Shown: positions 8,782 to 18,295 of the stretch, piece by piece
Position numbering within the stretch: the first letter of the stretch is position 1
Layout: every line of letters begins with the position of its first letter
DNA from: Fructilactobacillus fructivorans
GTDB taxonomy: Bacteria > Bacillota > Bacilli > Lactobacillales > Lactobacillaceae
Reading direction: 5' to 3'
NCBI RefSeq assembly: GCF_001434095.1
Contig: NZ_AZDS01000002.1
Location: forward strand, 186,001-250,000
Length of the DNA stretch: 64,000 nucleotides
The notes under the pieces: generated by a model
What the model was told of the DNA's origin: nothing
Databases searched by the model: none
The model's input: the letters and a program-made list of their open reading frames with translations, nothing else
Program-made: the position numbers and the translations under genes

Positions 8782-9696
8782 TTATTTGTATTGTTTAGCT
8801 TCCTCATCACTGCAATACAACCAGTGACCAGGGGTAACCTCTTGAAGATACTGATCATCTTTGAAGGGTTTACTGTGATCAAACTTGATGATCTTGTGCT
8901 GCTTTTCTGAATGTGGGTCAGGAACGGGGACCGCTGACAGTAAGCTCTGAGTGTACTTGTGAAGTGGATGGTTGTACAACTCGTCCGTGTCTGCCATTTC
9001 AACGATCTTGCCATTGTACATTACTGCAATGCGATCACTGATGTACTTCACCATTGAAAGGTCATGGGCAATGAACAGGTAGGTAAGTCCTTCCTTTTCC
9101 TGGATGTCTTGCATCAGATTTACTACTTGAGCTTGGACGGAAACATCTAGGGCGGAAATGGGTTCATCGGCAATGATGAACTTCGGTTTAACGGCTAGGG
9201 CTCTGGCAATCCCGATTCGTTGTCGTTGACCACCAGAGAACTCGTAGGGATAACGACTAGCATGTTCTTCATTCAAATTAACCAAGTGAAGGAGTTCGTG
9301 AACCCGTTTGTCTCGTTCATCAGCGTTTTTAACTAGATGATTAATGTCGAGTCCTTCAGCGATGATGTCTTCAACTTTCATTCTGGGATTCAATGAAGCA
9401 TAGGGATCCTGAAAAATCATCTGCATCTGACTCCGAAAGTCCTTCATCTGTTTACGCTTTAACTTTGAAATGTTTTTGCCTTCAAAGTCGATTTCACCAT
9501 CAGTAGGATCGTATAAACGAATGATATCACGGCCCGTCGTACTTTTACCTGACCCGGATTCACCAACAAGTCCTAGGGTTTCACCCGGGTAGATGTCAAA
9601 TGAGATGTCATCAACGGCTTTCACTTCGTCAGGTTTTCCAACGTTGAAGTATTGTTTTAAATGTTTAACTGAAACAATGGGATCTTTTTTAGTCAT
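8782..9696 (-). CDS. oppF: Oligopeptide ABC transporter ATP-binding protein OppF
   Basis: 304 residues. Walker [10 protein letters not shown], the ABC signature F-S-G-G-Q-R-Q-R, Walker B with I-A-D-E-P, the switch His (I-A-H-D-L) and the C-terminal oligopeptide transporter extension are all present. It energises uptake of peptides with OppD. A GTG at 9708 lies inside the GAGGTG ribosome site, so the ATG at 9696 is the better start; this overlaps the end of oppD by 8 bases. It is the last gene of the operon, before the terminator near 8755. Confidence 0.92.
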   Translation of the reverse strand: MTKKDPIVSVKHLKQYFNVGKPDEVKAVDDISFDIYPGETLGLVGESGSGKSTTGRDIIRLYDPTDGEIDFEGKNISKLKRKQMKDFRSQMQMIFQDPYASLNPRMKVEDIIAEGLDINHLVKNADERDKRVHELLHLVNLNEEHASRYPYEFSGGQRQRIGIARALAVKPKFIIADEPISALDVSVQAQVVNLMQDIQEKEGLTYLFIAHDLSMVKYISDRIAVMYNGKIVEMADTDELYNHPLHKYTQSLLSAVPVPDPHSEKQHKIIKFDHSKPFKDDQYLQEVTPGHWLYCSDEEAKQYK

Positions 9697-10738
9697 GGTC
9701 GGCTTCACCTCGTTTCTTAAATTCAGCCTGACGCTTTTGAATGGATTCTGGTGGAGTTACCTTTGGAGCTCGCTTGTCTAATAGCCAGGTAGCAGCGTAA
9801 TGCGTGTCACTTACCTTGAAGAAGGGTGGCTGCTTTTCGTGGTCAATCTTTAAGGCGTACTTGTTTCGAGCGTAGAAAGCGTCCCCCTTAGGAGGATTGA
9901 TCAGGTTCGGTGGAGTCCCTGGAATGGTGTTAAGTCGATCACTATTCATGGAAAGGGTCGGCATAGAATCTAGAAGTCCCCAGGTGTACGGGTGTTGTGG
10001 ATTGTAGAAAATGTCATCAACGGTTCCATACTCCACAATTTTACCAGCGTACATTACGGCAACTCGGTCAGCAATGTTGGCAACTACCCCTAAATCATGG
10101 GTAATGAAAATGATCGAGGTTCCAATTTTGTCCTTTAAATCCTTTAACAACTTAATGATTTGGGCCTGCACGGTAACGTCCAGGGCTGTCGTTGGTTCGT
10201 CAGCAATTAAAACATCAGGATTGTCAATAATGGCCATTGCAATCACGATCCGTTGCCGTTGCCCACCAGAAAATTGGTGTGGATAGTCGCGCATTCGTTC
10301 TCGGGCATTGGGAATTCCAACTTCTTCGAGGACTTCAGCAGCTTGTTCTAAGGCTTTATGTTTTGACATTCCCTCATGAACGCGGAGTGGTTCAGCCACC
10401 TGGTTCCCAATATTCATAGTGGGATCAAGTGAGGTCATGGGGTCCTGGGAGATCATGGCGATCTTGCCACCACGGATCTTGTCCATTTCTTTCTTAGATT
10501 CCTTTAAAATATCTTTGCCTTCAAAATCAATGGTACCGTTGGTGATGGTTTCGTTATCAGCTAGGAGACGCATAATAGTTCTCACGGTGATTGACTTACC
10601 TGAACCAGATTCACCAACGAGTGCTAGGGTCTCTCCCTTGTCAAGGTGAAAGCTAACATCTCGAATGGCCTTGACGGTTCCGTTTAGGGTATCAAAATCA
10701 ATTGACAGGTCTTTAACGTCTAATACTTTTTGAGCCAT
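9689..10738 (-). CDS. oppD: Oligopeptide ABC transporter ATP-binding protein OppD
   Basis: 349 residues. Walker [10 protein letters not shown], the signature F-S-G-G-Q-R-Q-R, Walker B with I-A-D-E-P-T-T-A-L-D and the switch His (I-T-H-D-L) are visible, with the long C-terminal oligopeptide/dipeptide domain containing P-G-T-P-P-N-L. The C-terminal region lacks the cysteine cluster that some OppD proteins use for an iron-sulphur site. AAGGAG precedes the ATG. It pairs with OppF as the heterodimeric ATPase. Confidence 0.92.
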   Translation of the reverse strand: MAQKVLDVKDLSIDFDTLNGTVKAIRDVSFHLDKGETLALVGESGSGKSITVRTIMRLLADNETITNGTIDFEGKDILKESKKEMDKIRGGKIAMISQDPMTSLDPTMNIGNQVAEPLRVHEGMSKHKALEQAAEVLEEVGIPNARERMRDYPHQFSGGQRQRIVIAMAIIDNPDVLIADEPTTALDVTVQAQIIKLLKDLKDKIGTSIIFITHDLGVVANIADRVAVMYAGKIVEYGTVDDIFYNPQHPYTWGLLDSMPTLSMNSDRLNTIPGTPPNLINPPKGDAFYARNKYALKIDHEKQPPFFKVSDTHYAATWLLDKRAPKVTPPESIQKRQAEFKKRGEADHD

Positions 10739-10752
10739 CTTATTTGTCTCCT

Positions 10753-11781
10753 TTACTTAGATTTTGGATCGAACGCATCCCTTAGCCCGTCACCAAGTAG
10801 GTTAGTCGTAATCATAATTACTGACAGTACGATTGCTGGAACCCACATTTGATATGGCAAGAAATGGAACGCCTTCTGACCATCATTTAGAAGGGTACCA
10901 AGTGATGCGTTTGGTGCTGGAATTCCAATTCCGATGAAGCTTAGGAAAGCTTCAAAGAAGATGGCCGATGGAATGGTGAACATCGTTTGAATGATAATGG
11001 TTGAACTTAGGTTGGGAATCAGGTGTTTCATCGCAATCTTGAATGGTGATTCACCAAGGGTTCGAGCGGCTAGAACGTACTCCGATTCCTTTAGTTTAAA
11101 GGTCTGGGCCCGGACTAGTCGTGACATGGTGATCCATCCGGTAAAGGCAATGGCGATGATGATTGAAGTAATACCTGGTTTTAGGATTAATAGTAGTAGG
11201 ACAACCACGATCAGGTTAGGAATTGATGAAAGAATTTCAACGATTCTCTGCATGAAGGTGTCAACGGCACCGCCGACCCAACCAGAGATTAATCCGTAAG
11301 GAACACCGACTAATAAATCAACGGCTGTAGCAACCACGGCAATGAACAGTGACAAACGGGTTCCATACAGAATTCTTGAGAAGAGGTCTCGACCAAGGTA
11401 GTCGGTCCCCATGATGTAGTAGGTACCCTTTGGAACGTGTTCTGCTTGATAAGCATTGACCATGTGACCGCCGGCTTCATGAATTCCGTTTAAACCGGGG
11501 ATGTTCAGTGAACCCCATTTTGGTGGCAGGTTAGCGTACAGAACGTTTTGAGCGTTTGGATCGTGTGGTGACAAGATTGGCGCGAAGATTGCGACTAGGG
11601 CAATAATTACTAAAAGAATTAAAGAAGTCATGGCAACCTTGTTTCTGATTAATCTTCGTTTAACGTCTTGAAAGTACGTTAAAGATGGGGTGTTAATTGA
11701 TTCGGATTCAGTGTCCAAGTTTGAAAGATCGTCACTAGCGAATTGGAACTGATCCTCAAGTGGTGGTAGGTTTTCAGCCAT
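10753..11781 (-). CDS. oppC: Oligopeptide ABC transporter permease OppC
   Basis: 342 residues with a long cytoplasmic N-terminus, a first helix near 50-70 and five more helices. The EAA loop is visible as A-A-R-T-L-G-E-S-P, and the extracytoplasmic N-x-L-Y-A-N-L-P-P and G-T-D-Y-L-G-R-D motifs are typical of OppC/DppC. The ATG overlaps the oppB stop by one base (TAATG), with GGAGG just upstream, indicating coupling. Confidence 0.92.
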   Translation of the reverse strand: MAENLPPLEDQFQFASDDLSNLDTESESINTPSLTYFQDVKRRLIRNKVAMTSLILLVIIALVAIFAPILSPHDPNAQNVLYANLPPKWGSLNIPGLNGIHEAGGHMVNAYQAEHVPKGTYYIMGTDYLGRDLFSRILYGTRLSLFIAVVATAVDLLVGVPYGLISGWVGGAVDTFMQRIVEILSSIPNLIVVVLLLLILKPGITSIIIAIAFTGWITMSRLVRAQTFKLKESEYVLAARTLGESPFKIAMKHLIPNLSSTIIIQTMFTIPSAIFFEAFLSFIGIGIPAPNASLGTLLNDGQKAFHFLPYQMWVPAIVLSVIMITTNLLGDGLRDAFDPKSK

Positions 11782-12713
11782 TATTCTTTACCTCCGTTTC
11801 CTAGTCTGATTCGTGGATCGATGATTCCGTAGAGAATATCGACAACTAAGATAATTACAACTAATAAGAATGAATAGAAGATTGTAAGTCCCATGATGGT
11901 TGGGTAATCGTTGGTCAAAATGGATTGAACGAACTGATTTCCGATTCCTGGGATTGAGAAGATGTTTTCTACTACCAGTGAACCGGTCATGATTGAGACG
12001 GCCATTGGTCCAACGATGGTAATTACCGGAATGAGCGAGTTTCGCAGGGCGTGATGCGTAATCGTCTTGCGTTCCGAATCACCCTTCGCTTTAGCTAGTT
12101 CAATGTAGTCACTGTCTAAGACATCAACCATTTCAGTCCGCATGAATCGTGCCACGTTAGCGAGTGGAAAGGCCGCAAGTGCTAACGTCGGTAGGATACT
12201 GGAACTGAAGTTCTGCCAGAGTGCTACGGGGAACCATTGCAGTTTGTAACCGAAGTAGTACTGAAGAAGAACGGCTAAAACGAAACTTGGGATTGAGATT
12301 CCTAGAATTGAGATGAAAGTGGCACCTGAGTCAACCCAGGTGTTTTTCTTGATGGCGGCAACGGCTCCAAGAAGAATTCCCAGAACGGAACCAACGATCA
12401 TGGCTTGGGTACCAATCTGCATTGAAGGTCCAATGTCATGAGCGATCAACTGGGTAACTGGTTGGTTGTTAAATTGAAATGAGGTTCCTAAGTTTCCGTG
12501 GAGTAAGTTTCCCATGTAGATTAGGTACTGATCCCAAAGTGGTTTATTTAATCCATACTTTTGGTTCATTATTGCAATTTGACTTGGCTGGAGTTTTGCC
12601 TGGTTCGAGTAAGGGGTACCGGGTAAAAATTTCATCAGGAAAAATGTCACTGAAGCAACAATGAATAAAGTGAGGATTAGGTAGAAAATTCGACGAATGA
12701 TGTATTTTGTCAT
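11781..12713 (-). CDS. oppB: Oligopeptide ABC transporter permease OppB
   Basis: 310 residues, six helices. The N-terminal I-I-R-R-I-F segment, the P-G-x-P-Y loop and the EAA motif (A-K-A-K-G-D-S-E) are typical of OppB/DppB. It forms the channel with OppC. GAGAGG precedes the ATG. Gene order oppA-B-C-D-F differs from the oppDFBCA order of lactococci. Confidence 0.92.
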   Translation of the reverse strand: MTKYIIRRIFYLILTLFIVASVTFFLMKFLPGTPYSNQAKLQPSQIAIMNQKYGLNKPLWDQYLIYMGNLLHGNLGTSFQFNNQPVTQLIAHDIGPSMQIGTQAMIVGSVLGILLGAVAAIKKNTWVDSGATFISILGISIPSFVLAVLLQYYFGYKLQWFPVALWQNFSSSILPTLALAAFPLANVARFMRTEMVDVLDSDYIELAKAKGDSERKTITHHALRNSLIPVITIVGPMAVSIMTGSLVVENIFSIPGIGNQFVQSILTNDYPTIMGLTIFYSFLLVVIILVVDILYGIIDPRIRLGNGGKE

Positions 12714-12729
12714 TTTGATTTACCTCTCT

Positions 12730-14361
12730 TTATTTCTTGTAGGCAGCTGCGAGATCGTAGTTCCCATTTGGTGACATGTTGTAATTCTTAACGTCATTTC
12801 TTGTAAGTGCCGCAGTGTTTAATTGATAAAGCGGAACGACTCCCTCTTGTTTGGTTAAGATCGTTTGGGCGTTTAAGAGGTTCTGCCAACGAGCCTGATA
12901 GTTCCCGGCATTTTTGTCAGAAGCTTCCTTGATTTGGTTATCAAATTCTTTGTTAGACCAGTGACCGTCATTCATGGCGCCACCAGTTTCAAAGAGGTTC
13001 AAGAAGGTAACTGGATCTGGGAAATCGGCGTTCCAAGCGGAGACAACCATGTCGAAATCACCACTCGTTGAACGTTGTAGACGGTTCTTGAATGGAACGT
13101 TAGCAAGGGTCACTTTCAATCCTGGTAATTTCTGTAGTTCGGCCTGCAAGAATTCTGATTGTTTAAGTGCAGAGTCTGTGTCATCACTTAAAAGAGTTAA
13201 ATTAAGATTCTTTTGACCAGTTTCCTTTAGACCTTCCGTCCAGAGCTGTTTAGCTAGTTTAGGATTGTAGTTGTTGTAACTAGCGTCTTGTTTACTCTGA
13301 GGTTCGTTTTCAAAGTCAGTCCCGGTCTGCTTGTTCCAAGTCATCTTGGAAGGAACGACACTAGCATCCGGGGTCGCCGTCTTACCTAAAACTTGATTAG
13401 AGAGAAGCTGGCGATTGATGGAATGACCAATAGCCTGTCTAATCTTGGTGTTTTTAAAGAACGGATCCTTCTTCTCGTTCATTTCGATGTAGTAAGTGCT
13501 TGAAGTTGGATTAGTTGAGAAGTCTTTATTATTTTTCAATTGATTAGCAGAATCACCCGATAAGTCTTGGTATCTGTCAATCACATGACTGGCATACAAG
13601 TTGAGTCCGGTATTTGGATCTTTAACAACGTAATATTTGATGTTATTTAATTTGACGTTGTCTTTGTTCCAGTACGAATTATTCTTACTTTCGGTCCAAG
13701 CGGTATTTCCAACCTGCCATTTGTCTAGTTTGAATGGTCCGTCAAATACCATTTCTTTGCTGTTTAGTCCATACTTACTTCCAGCTTTTTCAACCACTTT
13801 TTGGTTCAGTGGAAGATATGACGCACCGGTTAACAAGGAGTTAAAGTATGGAATTGGTTGCGATAGGTTAACCTGTAACTTATGCGGACCAATTGCTTTA
13901 ACACCTAAGGTCTTTGGTGACGCCTTGCCGTTGGTGATTTTGTCAGCATTCTTAACTCCCTGGAAAATGTAGGAGTATTGAGAAGCCGTCTTAGGATCAA
14001 CGATTCTTCTCCATGAGTAGACGAAGTCATAAGCGGTTACGGGGTCTCCATTTGACCATTTAGCGTTTCTCAGGTTGAAATTATACTGAGTTCCGCCCTT
14101 AGTCGGAGTCACAACCTTGGTAGCAATTCCGGGTTCAATTTTCCGACCGCTATATCTGTATAATCCTTCCATGGTGTTGGCTAAATTTTGGGCTCCAATA
14201 GTATCAGTAACGGTACTTGAATCCATGGTGGAAATAATATCTTTGGAATTAATCGCAAGATCCTTACTTCCAGACTTAGTACTTCCAGAAGAACAACCAG
14301 TAAGCACCAGTGCAAGTGCCGCACCGATGAATGCTACTGAAAATATCTTCTTGTGGTTCAA
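12730..14361 (-). CDS. oppA: Oligopeptide-binding lipoprotein OppA
   Basis: 543 residues, SBP_bac_5 family. A signal peptide with a basic start, hydrophobic core and lipobox L-T-G-C predicts a lipoprotein anchored outside the cell. The W-S-N-G-D-P-V-T-A-Y-D-F motif is a hallmark of the family. An in-frame ATG at 14376 overlaps the GGAGGTG ribosome site itself; the TTG at 14361, six bases after that site, is the better start and gives a cleaner signal peptide. It is the first gene of the operon and is divergent from pepC. Confidence 0.9.
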   Translation of the reverse strand: MNHKKIFSVAFIGAALALVLTGCSSGSTKSGSKDLAINSKDIISTMDSSTVTDTIGAQNLANTMEGLYRYSGRKIEPGIATKVVTPTKGGTQYNFNLRNAKWSNGDPVTAYDFVYSWRRIVDPKTASQYSYIFQGVKNADKITNGKASPKTLGVKAIGPHKLQVNLSQPIPYFNSLLTGASYLPLNQKVVEKAGSKYGLNSKEMVFDGPFKLDKWQVGNTAWTESKNNSYWNKDNVKLNNIKYYVVKDPNTGLNLYASHVIDRYQDLSGDSANQLKNNKDFSTNPTSSTYYIEMNEKKDPFFKNTKIRQAIGHSINRQLLSNQVLGKTATPDASVVPSKMTWNKQTGTDFENEPQSKQDASYNNYNPKLAKQLWTEGLKETGQKNLNLTLLSDDTDSALKQSEFLQAELQKLPGLKVTLANVPFKNRLQRSTSGDFDMVVSAWNADFPDPVTFLNLFETGGAMNDGHWSNKEFDNQIKEASDKNAGNYQARWQNLLNAQTILTKQEGVVPLYQLNTAALTRNDVKNYNMSPNGNYDLAAAYKK

Positions 14362-14391
14362 ATGAAACACCTCCATGTTTGCTTTTTGTCG

Positions 14392-14420
14392 AATATACTC
14401 GCGTGTTTCACAAAAGTAAA
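14392..14420 (-). promoter_or_regulatory. Putative opp operon promoter
   Basis: On the minus strand TTTACT and TATATT are spaced by 17 bases. The -10 box is good; the -35 box is weak. Confidence 0.5.
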
Positions 14421-14477
14421 TATGAATTTTTATATTTTTATTAAGAAGTTTAATAAAGCCTTAAAATGGTTGAATTA

Positions 14478-14492
14478 ATGTAAGCGCTTGTG
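14478..14492. promoter_or_regulatory. cre-like CcpA site between oppA and pepC
   Basis: ATGTAAGCGCTTGTG matches the left part of the catabolite-responsive element consensus and its central CG, but not the final CA. It lies about 60 bases upstream of the opp -35 box. The core TAAGCGCTT recurs at 62732 and 63990. Confidence 0.5.
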
Positions 14493-14593
14493 TTTCTGTG
14501 ATACGGGCAATGAAAGCTTGTTCATAATTAATGCCCTTTTTAATTAATATCTTTCGTAATTTCATTCCTTAAATTCGGATAGAGAAATGTGAA

Positions 14594-14619
14594 TGTAATG
14601 GCGTTACAAGTGATACAAT
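14594..14619 (+). promoter_or_regulatory. pepC promoter region with a TGTAA-n5-TTACA inverted repeat
   Basis: A TACAAT -10 box (14614-14619) is preceded by a perfect inverted repeat TGTAA/TTACA (14594-14608) where the -35 region should be; no good -35 hexamer is seen. The repeat is a candidate operator or activator site. The cognate regulator is unknown. Confidence 0.45.
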
Positions 14620-14651
14620 ACGAACAAGAAAAATATTAAGGAGTGATCATT

Positions 14652-16001
14652 TTGGATAAAAAAGCAATTAGTCCGCAAGACCTGGAATGGTATGAAAAGA
14701 GTTATGAAGACAAAGACGATAGTCTTGTCTTAGAACGTGCTGTTTCACACAACGGAATTAACAACAGTGCTGCCGACTACAAGGCCGACGAAAAGATGAA
14801 ACGAGTATTCTCCGTGGAAGTTCCCGAACAACACGTTGCTGATCAGAAGCAAAGTGGTAGATGTTGGATGTTCTCCGCGTTGAACACGATGCGTTTCAAG
14901 ATCGCTGAAAACTACAAGATTTCTCCTAAGTTTGAGTTGTCACAGAACTACGTTAACTTCTGGGATAAATTTGAGAAGTCAAACTACTTCTTAGAAAACG
15001 TCATCAAGACAGCTGATCAACCACTTGGATCACGTAAGATTGATTTCTTAATGGAGACCCCTCAACAAGACGGTGGTCAATGGGACATGTTGTGCGCCAT
15101 CATTGAGAAGTATGGCGTTGTTCCAAGCTCTACCATGGTTGAGACATACAATAGTAATCGTTCCGACGAATTGAACCAAACTTTGAACCTGAAACTAAGA
15201 CGTGACGCGGAAGTTTTGCGTAAAATGGTAAAGGATGGTTCTGCAGAAGAAAAATTGGAATCAACTAAGAGTGACATGTTAAATGATGTGTACCGCATCT
15301 TGGCATATTCACTTGGTCGTCCAACCAAACGCTTTGATTTTGAGTACCGTGATACCGACAACAAGTACCACATGGACAAAGATCTGACTCCTAAAGAGTT
15401 CTTTGATAAGTACGTCAACATCAATTTAGAGGACTACGTTTCATTGATTAACTCACCAACTGATGACAAACCATTCAACGAAACCTACACCATTGAGATG
15501 CTTGGAAACGTCGTTGGTGGTCGTCAGGTGAAACATTTGAATCTTCCCATTGATGAATTAAAAGACTTGGCCATCAAACAGTTGAAGAACGGTGAAGCCG
15601 TTTGGTTTGGTTGTGATGTTGTTCAGGATTCCGATCGTAAGAAGGGGATCATGGATACCCACTTGTACCACAAGGATGCCTTGTTTAGCACTGACTTGAA
15701 GATGAGCAAGGGTGCTCGTTTGGACTACAAGGAAAGCATGATGACTCATGCCATGGTCATTACTGGTGTTGACCTTGTTGACGACCAACCAACGAAATGG
15801 AAAGTTGAAAATAGTTGGGGTGAAAAAGTCGGCGACAAGGGTTACTTCGTCATGAGTGACGACTGGTTTAACGAATTCGTCTACCAGACGGTCATCAACA
15901 AGAAATACATGTCTGACAAACAACTTGAGGAACAAAAACAGGCTCCAAAGATGTTGGAACCTTGGGACCCAATGGGTTCACTAGCTAGTTTTAAAAAATA
16001 A
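14652..16001 (+). CDS. pepC: Aminopeptidase C (bleomycin hydrolase-type cysteine peptidase)
   Basis: 449 residues, peptidase family C1B. The catalytic Cys lies in Q-S-G-R-C-W-M-F (Cys 71), His in M-T-H-A-M-V-I-T-G and Asn in V-E-N-S-W-G. It is a hexameric cytoplasmic aminopeptidase that trims peptides delivered by Opp. A GTG at 14643 overlaps the AAGGAG ribosome site; the TTG at 14652, eight bases away, is preferred and matches the usual PepC N-terminus. Divergent from oppA across a shared control region. Confidence 0.93.
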   Translation: MDKKAISPQDLEWYEKSYEDKDDSLVLERAVSHNGINNSAADYKADEKMKRVFSVEVPEQHVADQKQSGRCWMFSALNTMRFKIAENYKISPKFELSQNYVNFWDKFEKSNYFLENVIKTADQPLGSRKIDFLMETPQQDGGQWDMLCAIIEKYGVVPSSTMVETYNSNRSDELNQTLNLKLRRDAEVLRKMVKDGSAEEKLESTKSDMLNDVYRILAYSLGRPTKRFDFEYRDTDNKYHMDKDLTPKEFFDKYVNINLEDYVSLINSPTDDKPFNETYTIEMLGNVVGGRQVKHLNLPIDELKDLAIKQLKNGEAVWFGCDVVQDSDRKKGIMDTHLYHKDALFSTDLKMSKGARLDYKESMMTHAMVITGVDLVDDQPTKWKVENSWGEKVGDKGYFVMSDDWFNEFVYQTVINKKYMSDKQLEEQKQAPKMLEPWDPMGSLASFKK

Positions 16002-16013
16002 TTAAAATTTGTA

Positions 16014-16042
16014 TTGACAGATATTTTTCTGCGGATTAATAT
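16014..16042 (+). promoter_or_regulatory. Promoter of the T-box/met operon
   Basis: Perfect TTGACA (16014-16019) and TAATAT (16037-16042), 17 bases apart. An alternative -10 TATACT lies at 16040-16045 with 20-base spacing. Confidence 0.65.
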
Positions 16043-16059
16043 ACTTACAACAAATTAAA

Positions 16060-16345
16060 TAAACGAGATGGAAAAGCTGAGTACCCATTGAATTTTCTAA
16101 GAGAGTCTCTGGTTGGTGTGAAGAGATGAGATGAATTCGGGGAATATGGACTTTTCAACATTTACTGGTGAGATTTTCGAACCAGCGACGGGGTTGCTAC
16201 CGATATCAACGCAAGGCTCTTCTGGTTAAGACGTCGACCAGAGTAGTCTTTGAGGCAGTTGCTTGTGAGAGCAACCGCAAACTAAGGTGGTAACACGAAA
16301 GCATTCGTCCTTTTTAATTAAAGGGGACGGGTGCTTTTTTTATTT
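16060..16345 (+). ncRNA. T-box leader, methionine-specific
   Basis: Stem I is closed by GAAAAG (16071-16076) and CTTTTC (16151-16156). The 5' strand is followed by the AGTA loop element and the 3' strand is preceded by ATG (16146-16148) in the specifier position, so the codon read is Met. A GGTTGGTGTGA segment matches the distal stem I. The T-box sequence AAGGTGGTAACACG (16284-16297) contains TGGT, complementary to the ACCA end of an A73 tRNA. A terminator (GCATTCGTCC with GGACGGGTGC, then seven T) competes with it. Uncharged tRNA-Met would allow read-through into metQNI. Confidence 0.88.
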
Positions 16346-16390
16346 AATTTAATGGATTAGGCAACCAAATAAAATTAGGAAGTGGACATC

Positions 16391-17230
16391 ATGAAAAGAA
16401 GTACAAAATGGATTATTGGAATTGTCATCGTTGTTGTCATTGTTGGATTAGGATGGTTCAGTTTTGCACATCGTTCTGAGCAAAGTAAAAAGACCGTGAA
16501 GGTTGGATTAATGAGTGGATCGAAAGCGGACGACAAGATTTGGGAATCCGTTGCTGAAACCGCCAAGAAGAAATACGGTGTGACCATTCAATTTACTCAC
16601 TTCACTGATTACACCCAACCCAACAAGGCGTTGACCCAACACGAAATTGATCTGAACTCGTTTCAGCACTACGCCTTCCTGGATAACTGGAACAAGCAGA
16701 ATCATACCAACATCGTATCGGTTGGTAACACGTACATTGCACCAATCCGACTCTATTCAAATAAGTATAAGAATGTAAAAGACATTCCCAATGGTGGAAC
16801 GATTGCTCTACCAAATGACACTTCCAATGAAAGTCGTTCACTTTACCTCCTTAAGAATGCTGGCCTCATTACTTTGAAGGACAAGAAGGGTTTCCTAGGA
16901 CTCAATGATATTGAAAAGAATCCGAAGAATCTGAAGTTCAAAGAAGTGGATGCTTCCCAGACTCCACGGGTCCTAAACAGTGTGGACGGTTCAATCGTTA
17001 ACAATACCTACGCTGCTCCAGCTCACCTAAGTGAGAAACAAAGTATTTACGTTGAGCCACTTAATAAGGACTCAAAGATTTGGGTTAACTTGATTGCCGC
17101 TAACAAGGATCAAAAGAATAACAAGAATTACCAAGACGTCGTTAAAGCCTTTCAGACTAAGAAGACTGAGCAGTTAGTTAAGAAGTACTATGGAAACACA
17201 GAAATTCCTGCTTGGAATCGTAAATTTTAG
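16391..17230 (+). CDS. metQ: Methionine ABC transporter substrate-binding protein MetQ
   Basis: 279 residues, NlpA/MetQ family: V-K-V-G-L-M-S-G start of the mature part, L-N-S-F-Q-H-Y-A-F-L and the I-A-L-P-N-D-T-S-N-E motif are typical. Unusually there is no lipobox cysteine: the N-terminus is a basic start plus a hydrophobic helix (about 8-26) followed by F-A-H-R, so it is probably tethered by an uncleaved helix. The ATG at 16391 has an AGGAAG site eight bases upstream. First gene after the methionine T-box. Confidence 0.88.
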   Translation: MKRSTKWIIGIVIVVVIVGLGWFSFAHRSEQSKKTVKVGLMSGSKADDKIWESVAETAKKKYGVTIQFTHFTDYTQPNKALTQHEIDLNSFQHYAFLDNWNKQNHTNIVSVGNTYIAPIRLYSNKYKNVKDIPNGGTIALPNDTSNESRSLYLLKNAGLITLKDKKGFLGLNDIEKNPKNLKFKEVDASQTPRVLNSVDGSIVNNTYAAPAHLSEKQSIYVEPLNKDSKIWVNLIAANKDQKNNKNYQDVVKAFQTKKTEQLVKKYYGNTEIPAWNRKF

Positions 17231-17239
17231 GAGGAACCA

Positions 17240-18295
17240 ATGAGTAATAATATTGTTCAATTCAAGGACGTCTCAGTTACGTTCAAACAAAAAAAGAATG
17301 TAATTCACGCTGTTTCAGATGTAACGCTTGGAATTCCCAAAGGTGAGATCTTCGGGATTGCCGGATATTCTGGTGCCGGAAAGTCTACGTTAGTTCGAAC
17401 CATTAACCTGTTACAAAAACCCACCGATGGTGAGGTTGATGTGTTTGGAAAGACCTTCTATAAAAAAGAAGGGGATCACGTTTCATCCATTAGTACCAAA
17501 GATCTACGTGATGAACGACGTCAAATCGGAATGATTTTCCAGCACTTTAACCTCTTGGAAGAACAAAACGTCCAACGAAACGTAGAGTTTGGACTGAAAC
17601 ACAGTGGTTTAAAGGAAAAAGAACGAGAGGCCAAGGCCAAGAAAATGCTCGATATCGTTGGATTAGGGGACTACTTAAAAGCTTATCCGTCCCAATTATC
17701 CGGTGGGCAGCAGCAACGAGTTGCGATCGCTCGGGCACTTGCCAATGATCCGAAGATTTTGATTTCGGATGAAGCCACATCCGCACTTGATCCTAAGAAT
17801 ACCGATCAAATCTTGGACTTGCTGAAAGAATTAAATGAGAAATATGGTTTGACGATCATCCTGATTACCCATGAAATGGAAGCTATCAAGCGAATCTGTC
17901 AACAGGTTGCCATCATGAGTGACGGGAAAGTCGTTGACGTTGGTGATTTGCTTGAAATCTTCGTTGATTCGAAGAATCCAACCACGAGAAAGATTGTTGG
18001 TAACAGTTTCAACGCCCTGGAAATCCTAAAGTCGATGAACATTGACGTGAATAAACGGAACTTGATTCAGCTGACCTACCTGTCAGCTGACATTAATGAT
18101 CCCATCATTGTTAGTCTGTATGAAAAGTTCCACATTTCCGCTAGTATCATCTATAGTAATATCGAAAAACTAGGTGAACAGGTAGTTGGAACGTTGATCG
18201 TTGATTTACTCGGTGGTAAAGAGGATCAGGAAGCAGCTGTGAAGTACCTTGAGGGTCAAAACATCAAGGTCACTGAATTGAAGGAGGCAGAATAA
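17240..18295 (+). CDS. metN: Methionine ABC transporter ATP-binding protein MetN
   Basis: 351 residues. Walker [10 protein letters not shown], signature L-S-G-G-Q-Q-Q-R, Walker [11 protein letters not shown] and the switch His are present. The last 80 residues form the NIL regulatory domain, where intracellular methionine binds and inhibits transport in this family. GGAGG precedes the ATG; the stop overlaps metI by one base. Confidence 0.92.
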   Translation: MSNNIVQFKDVSVTFKQKKNVIHAVSDVTLGIPKGEIFGIAGYSGAGKSTLVRTINLLQKPTDGEVDVFGKTFYKKEGDHVSSISTKDLRDERRQIGMIFQHFNLLEEQNVQRNVEFGLKHSGLKEKEREAKAKKMLDIVGLGDYLKAYPSQLSGGQQQRVAIARALANDPKILISDEATSALDPKNTDQILDLLKELNEKYGLTIILITHEMEAIKRICQQVAIMSDGKVVDVGDLLEIFVDSKNPTTRKIVGNSFNALEILKSMNIDVNKRNLIQLTYLSADINDPIIVSLYEKFHISASIIYSNIEKLGEQVVGTLIVDLLGGKEDQEAAVKYLEGQNIKVTELKEAE

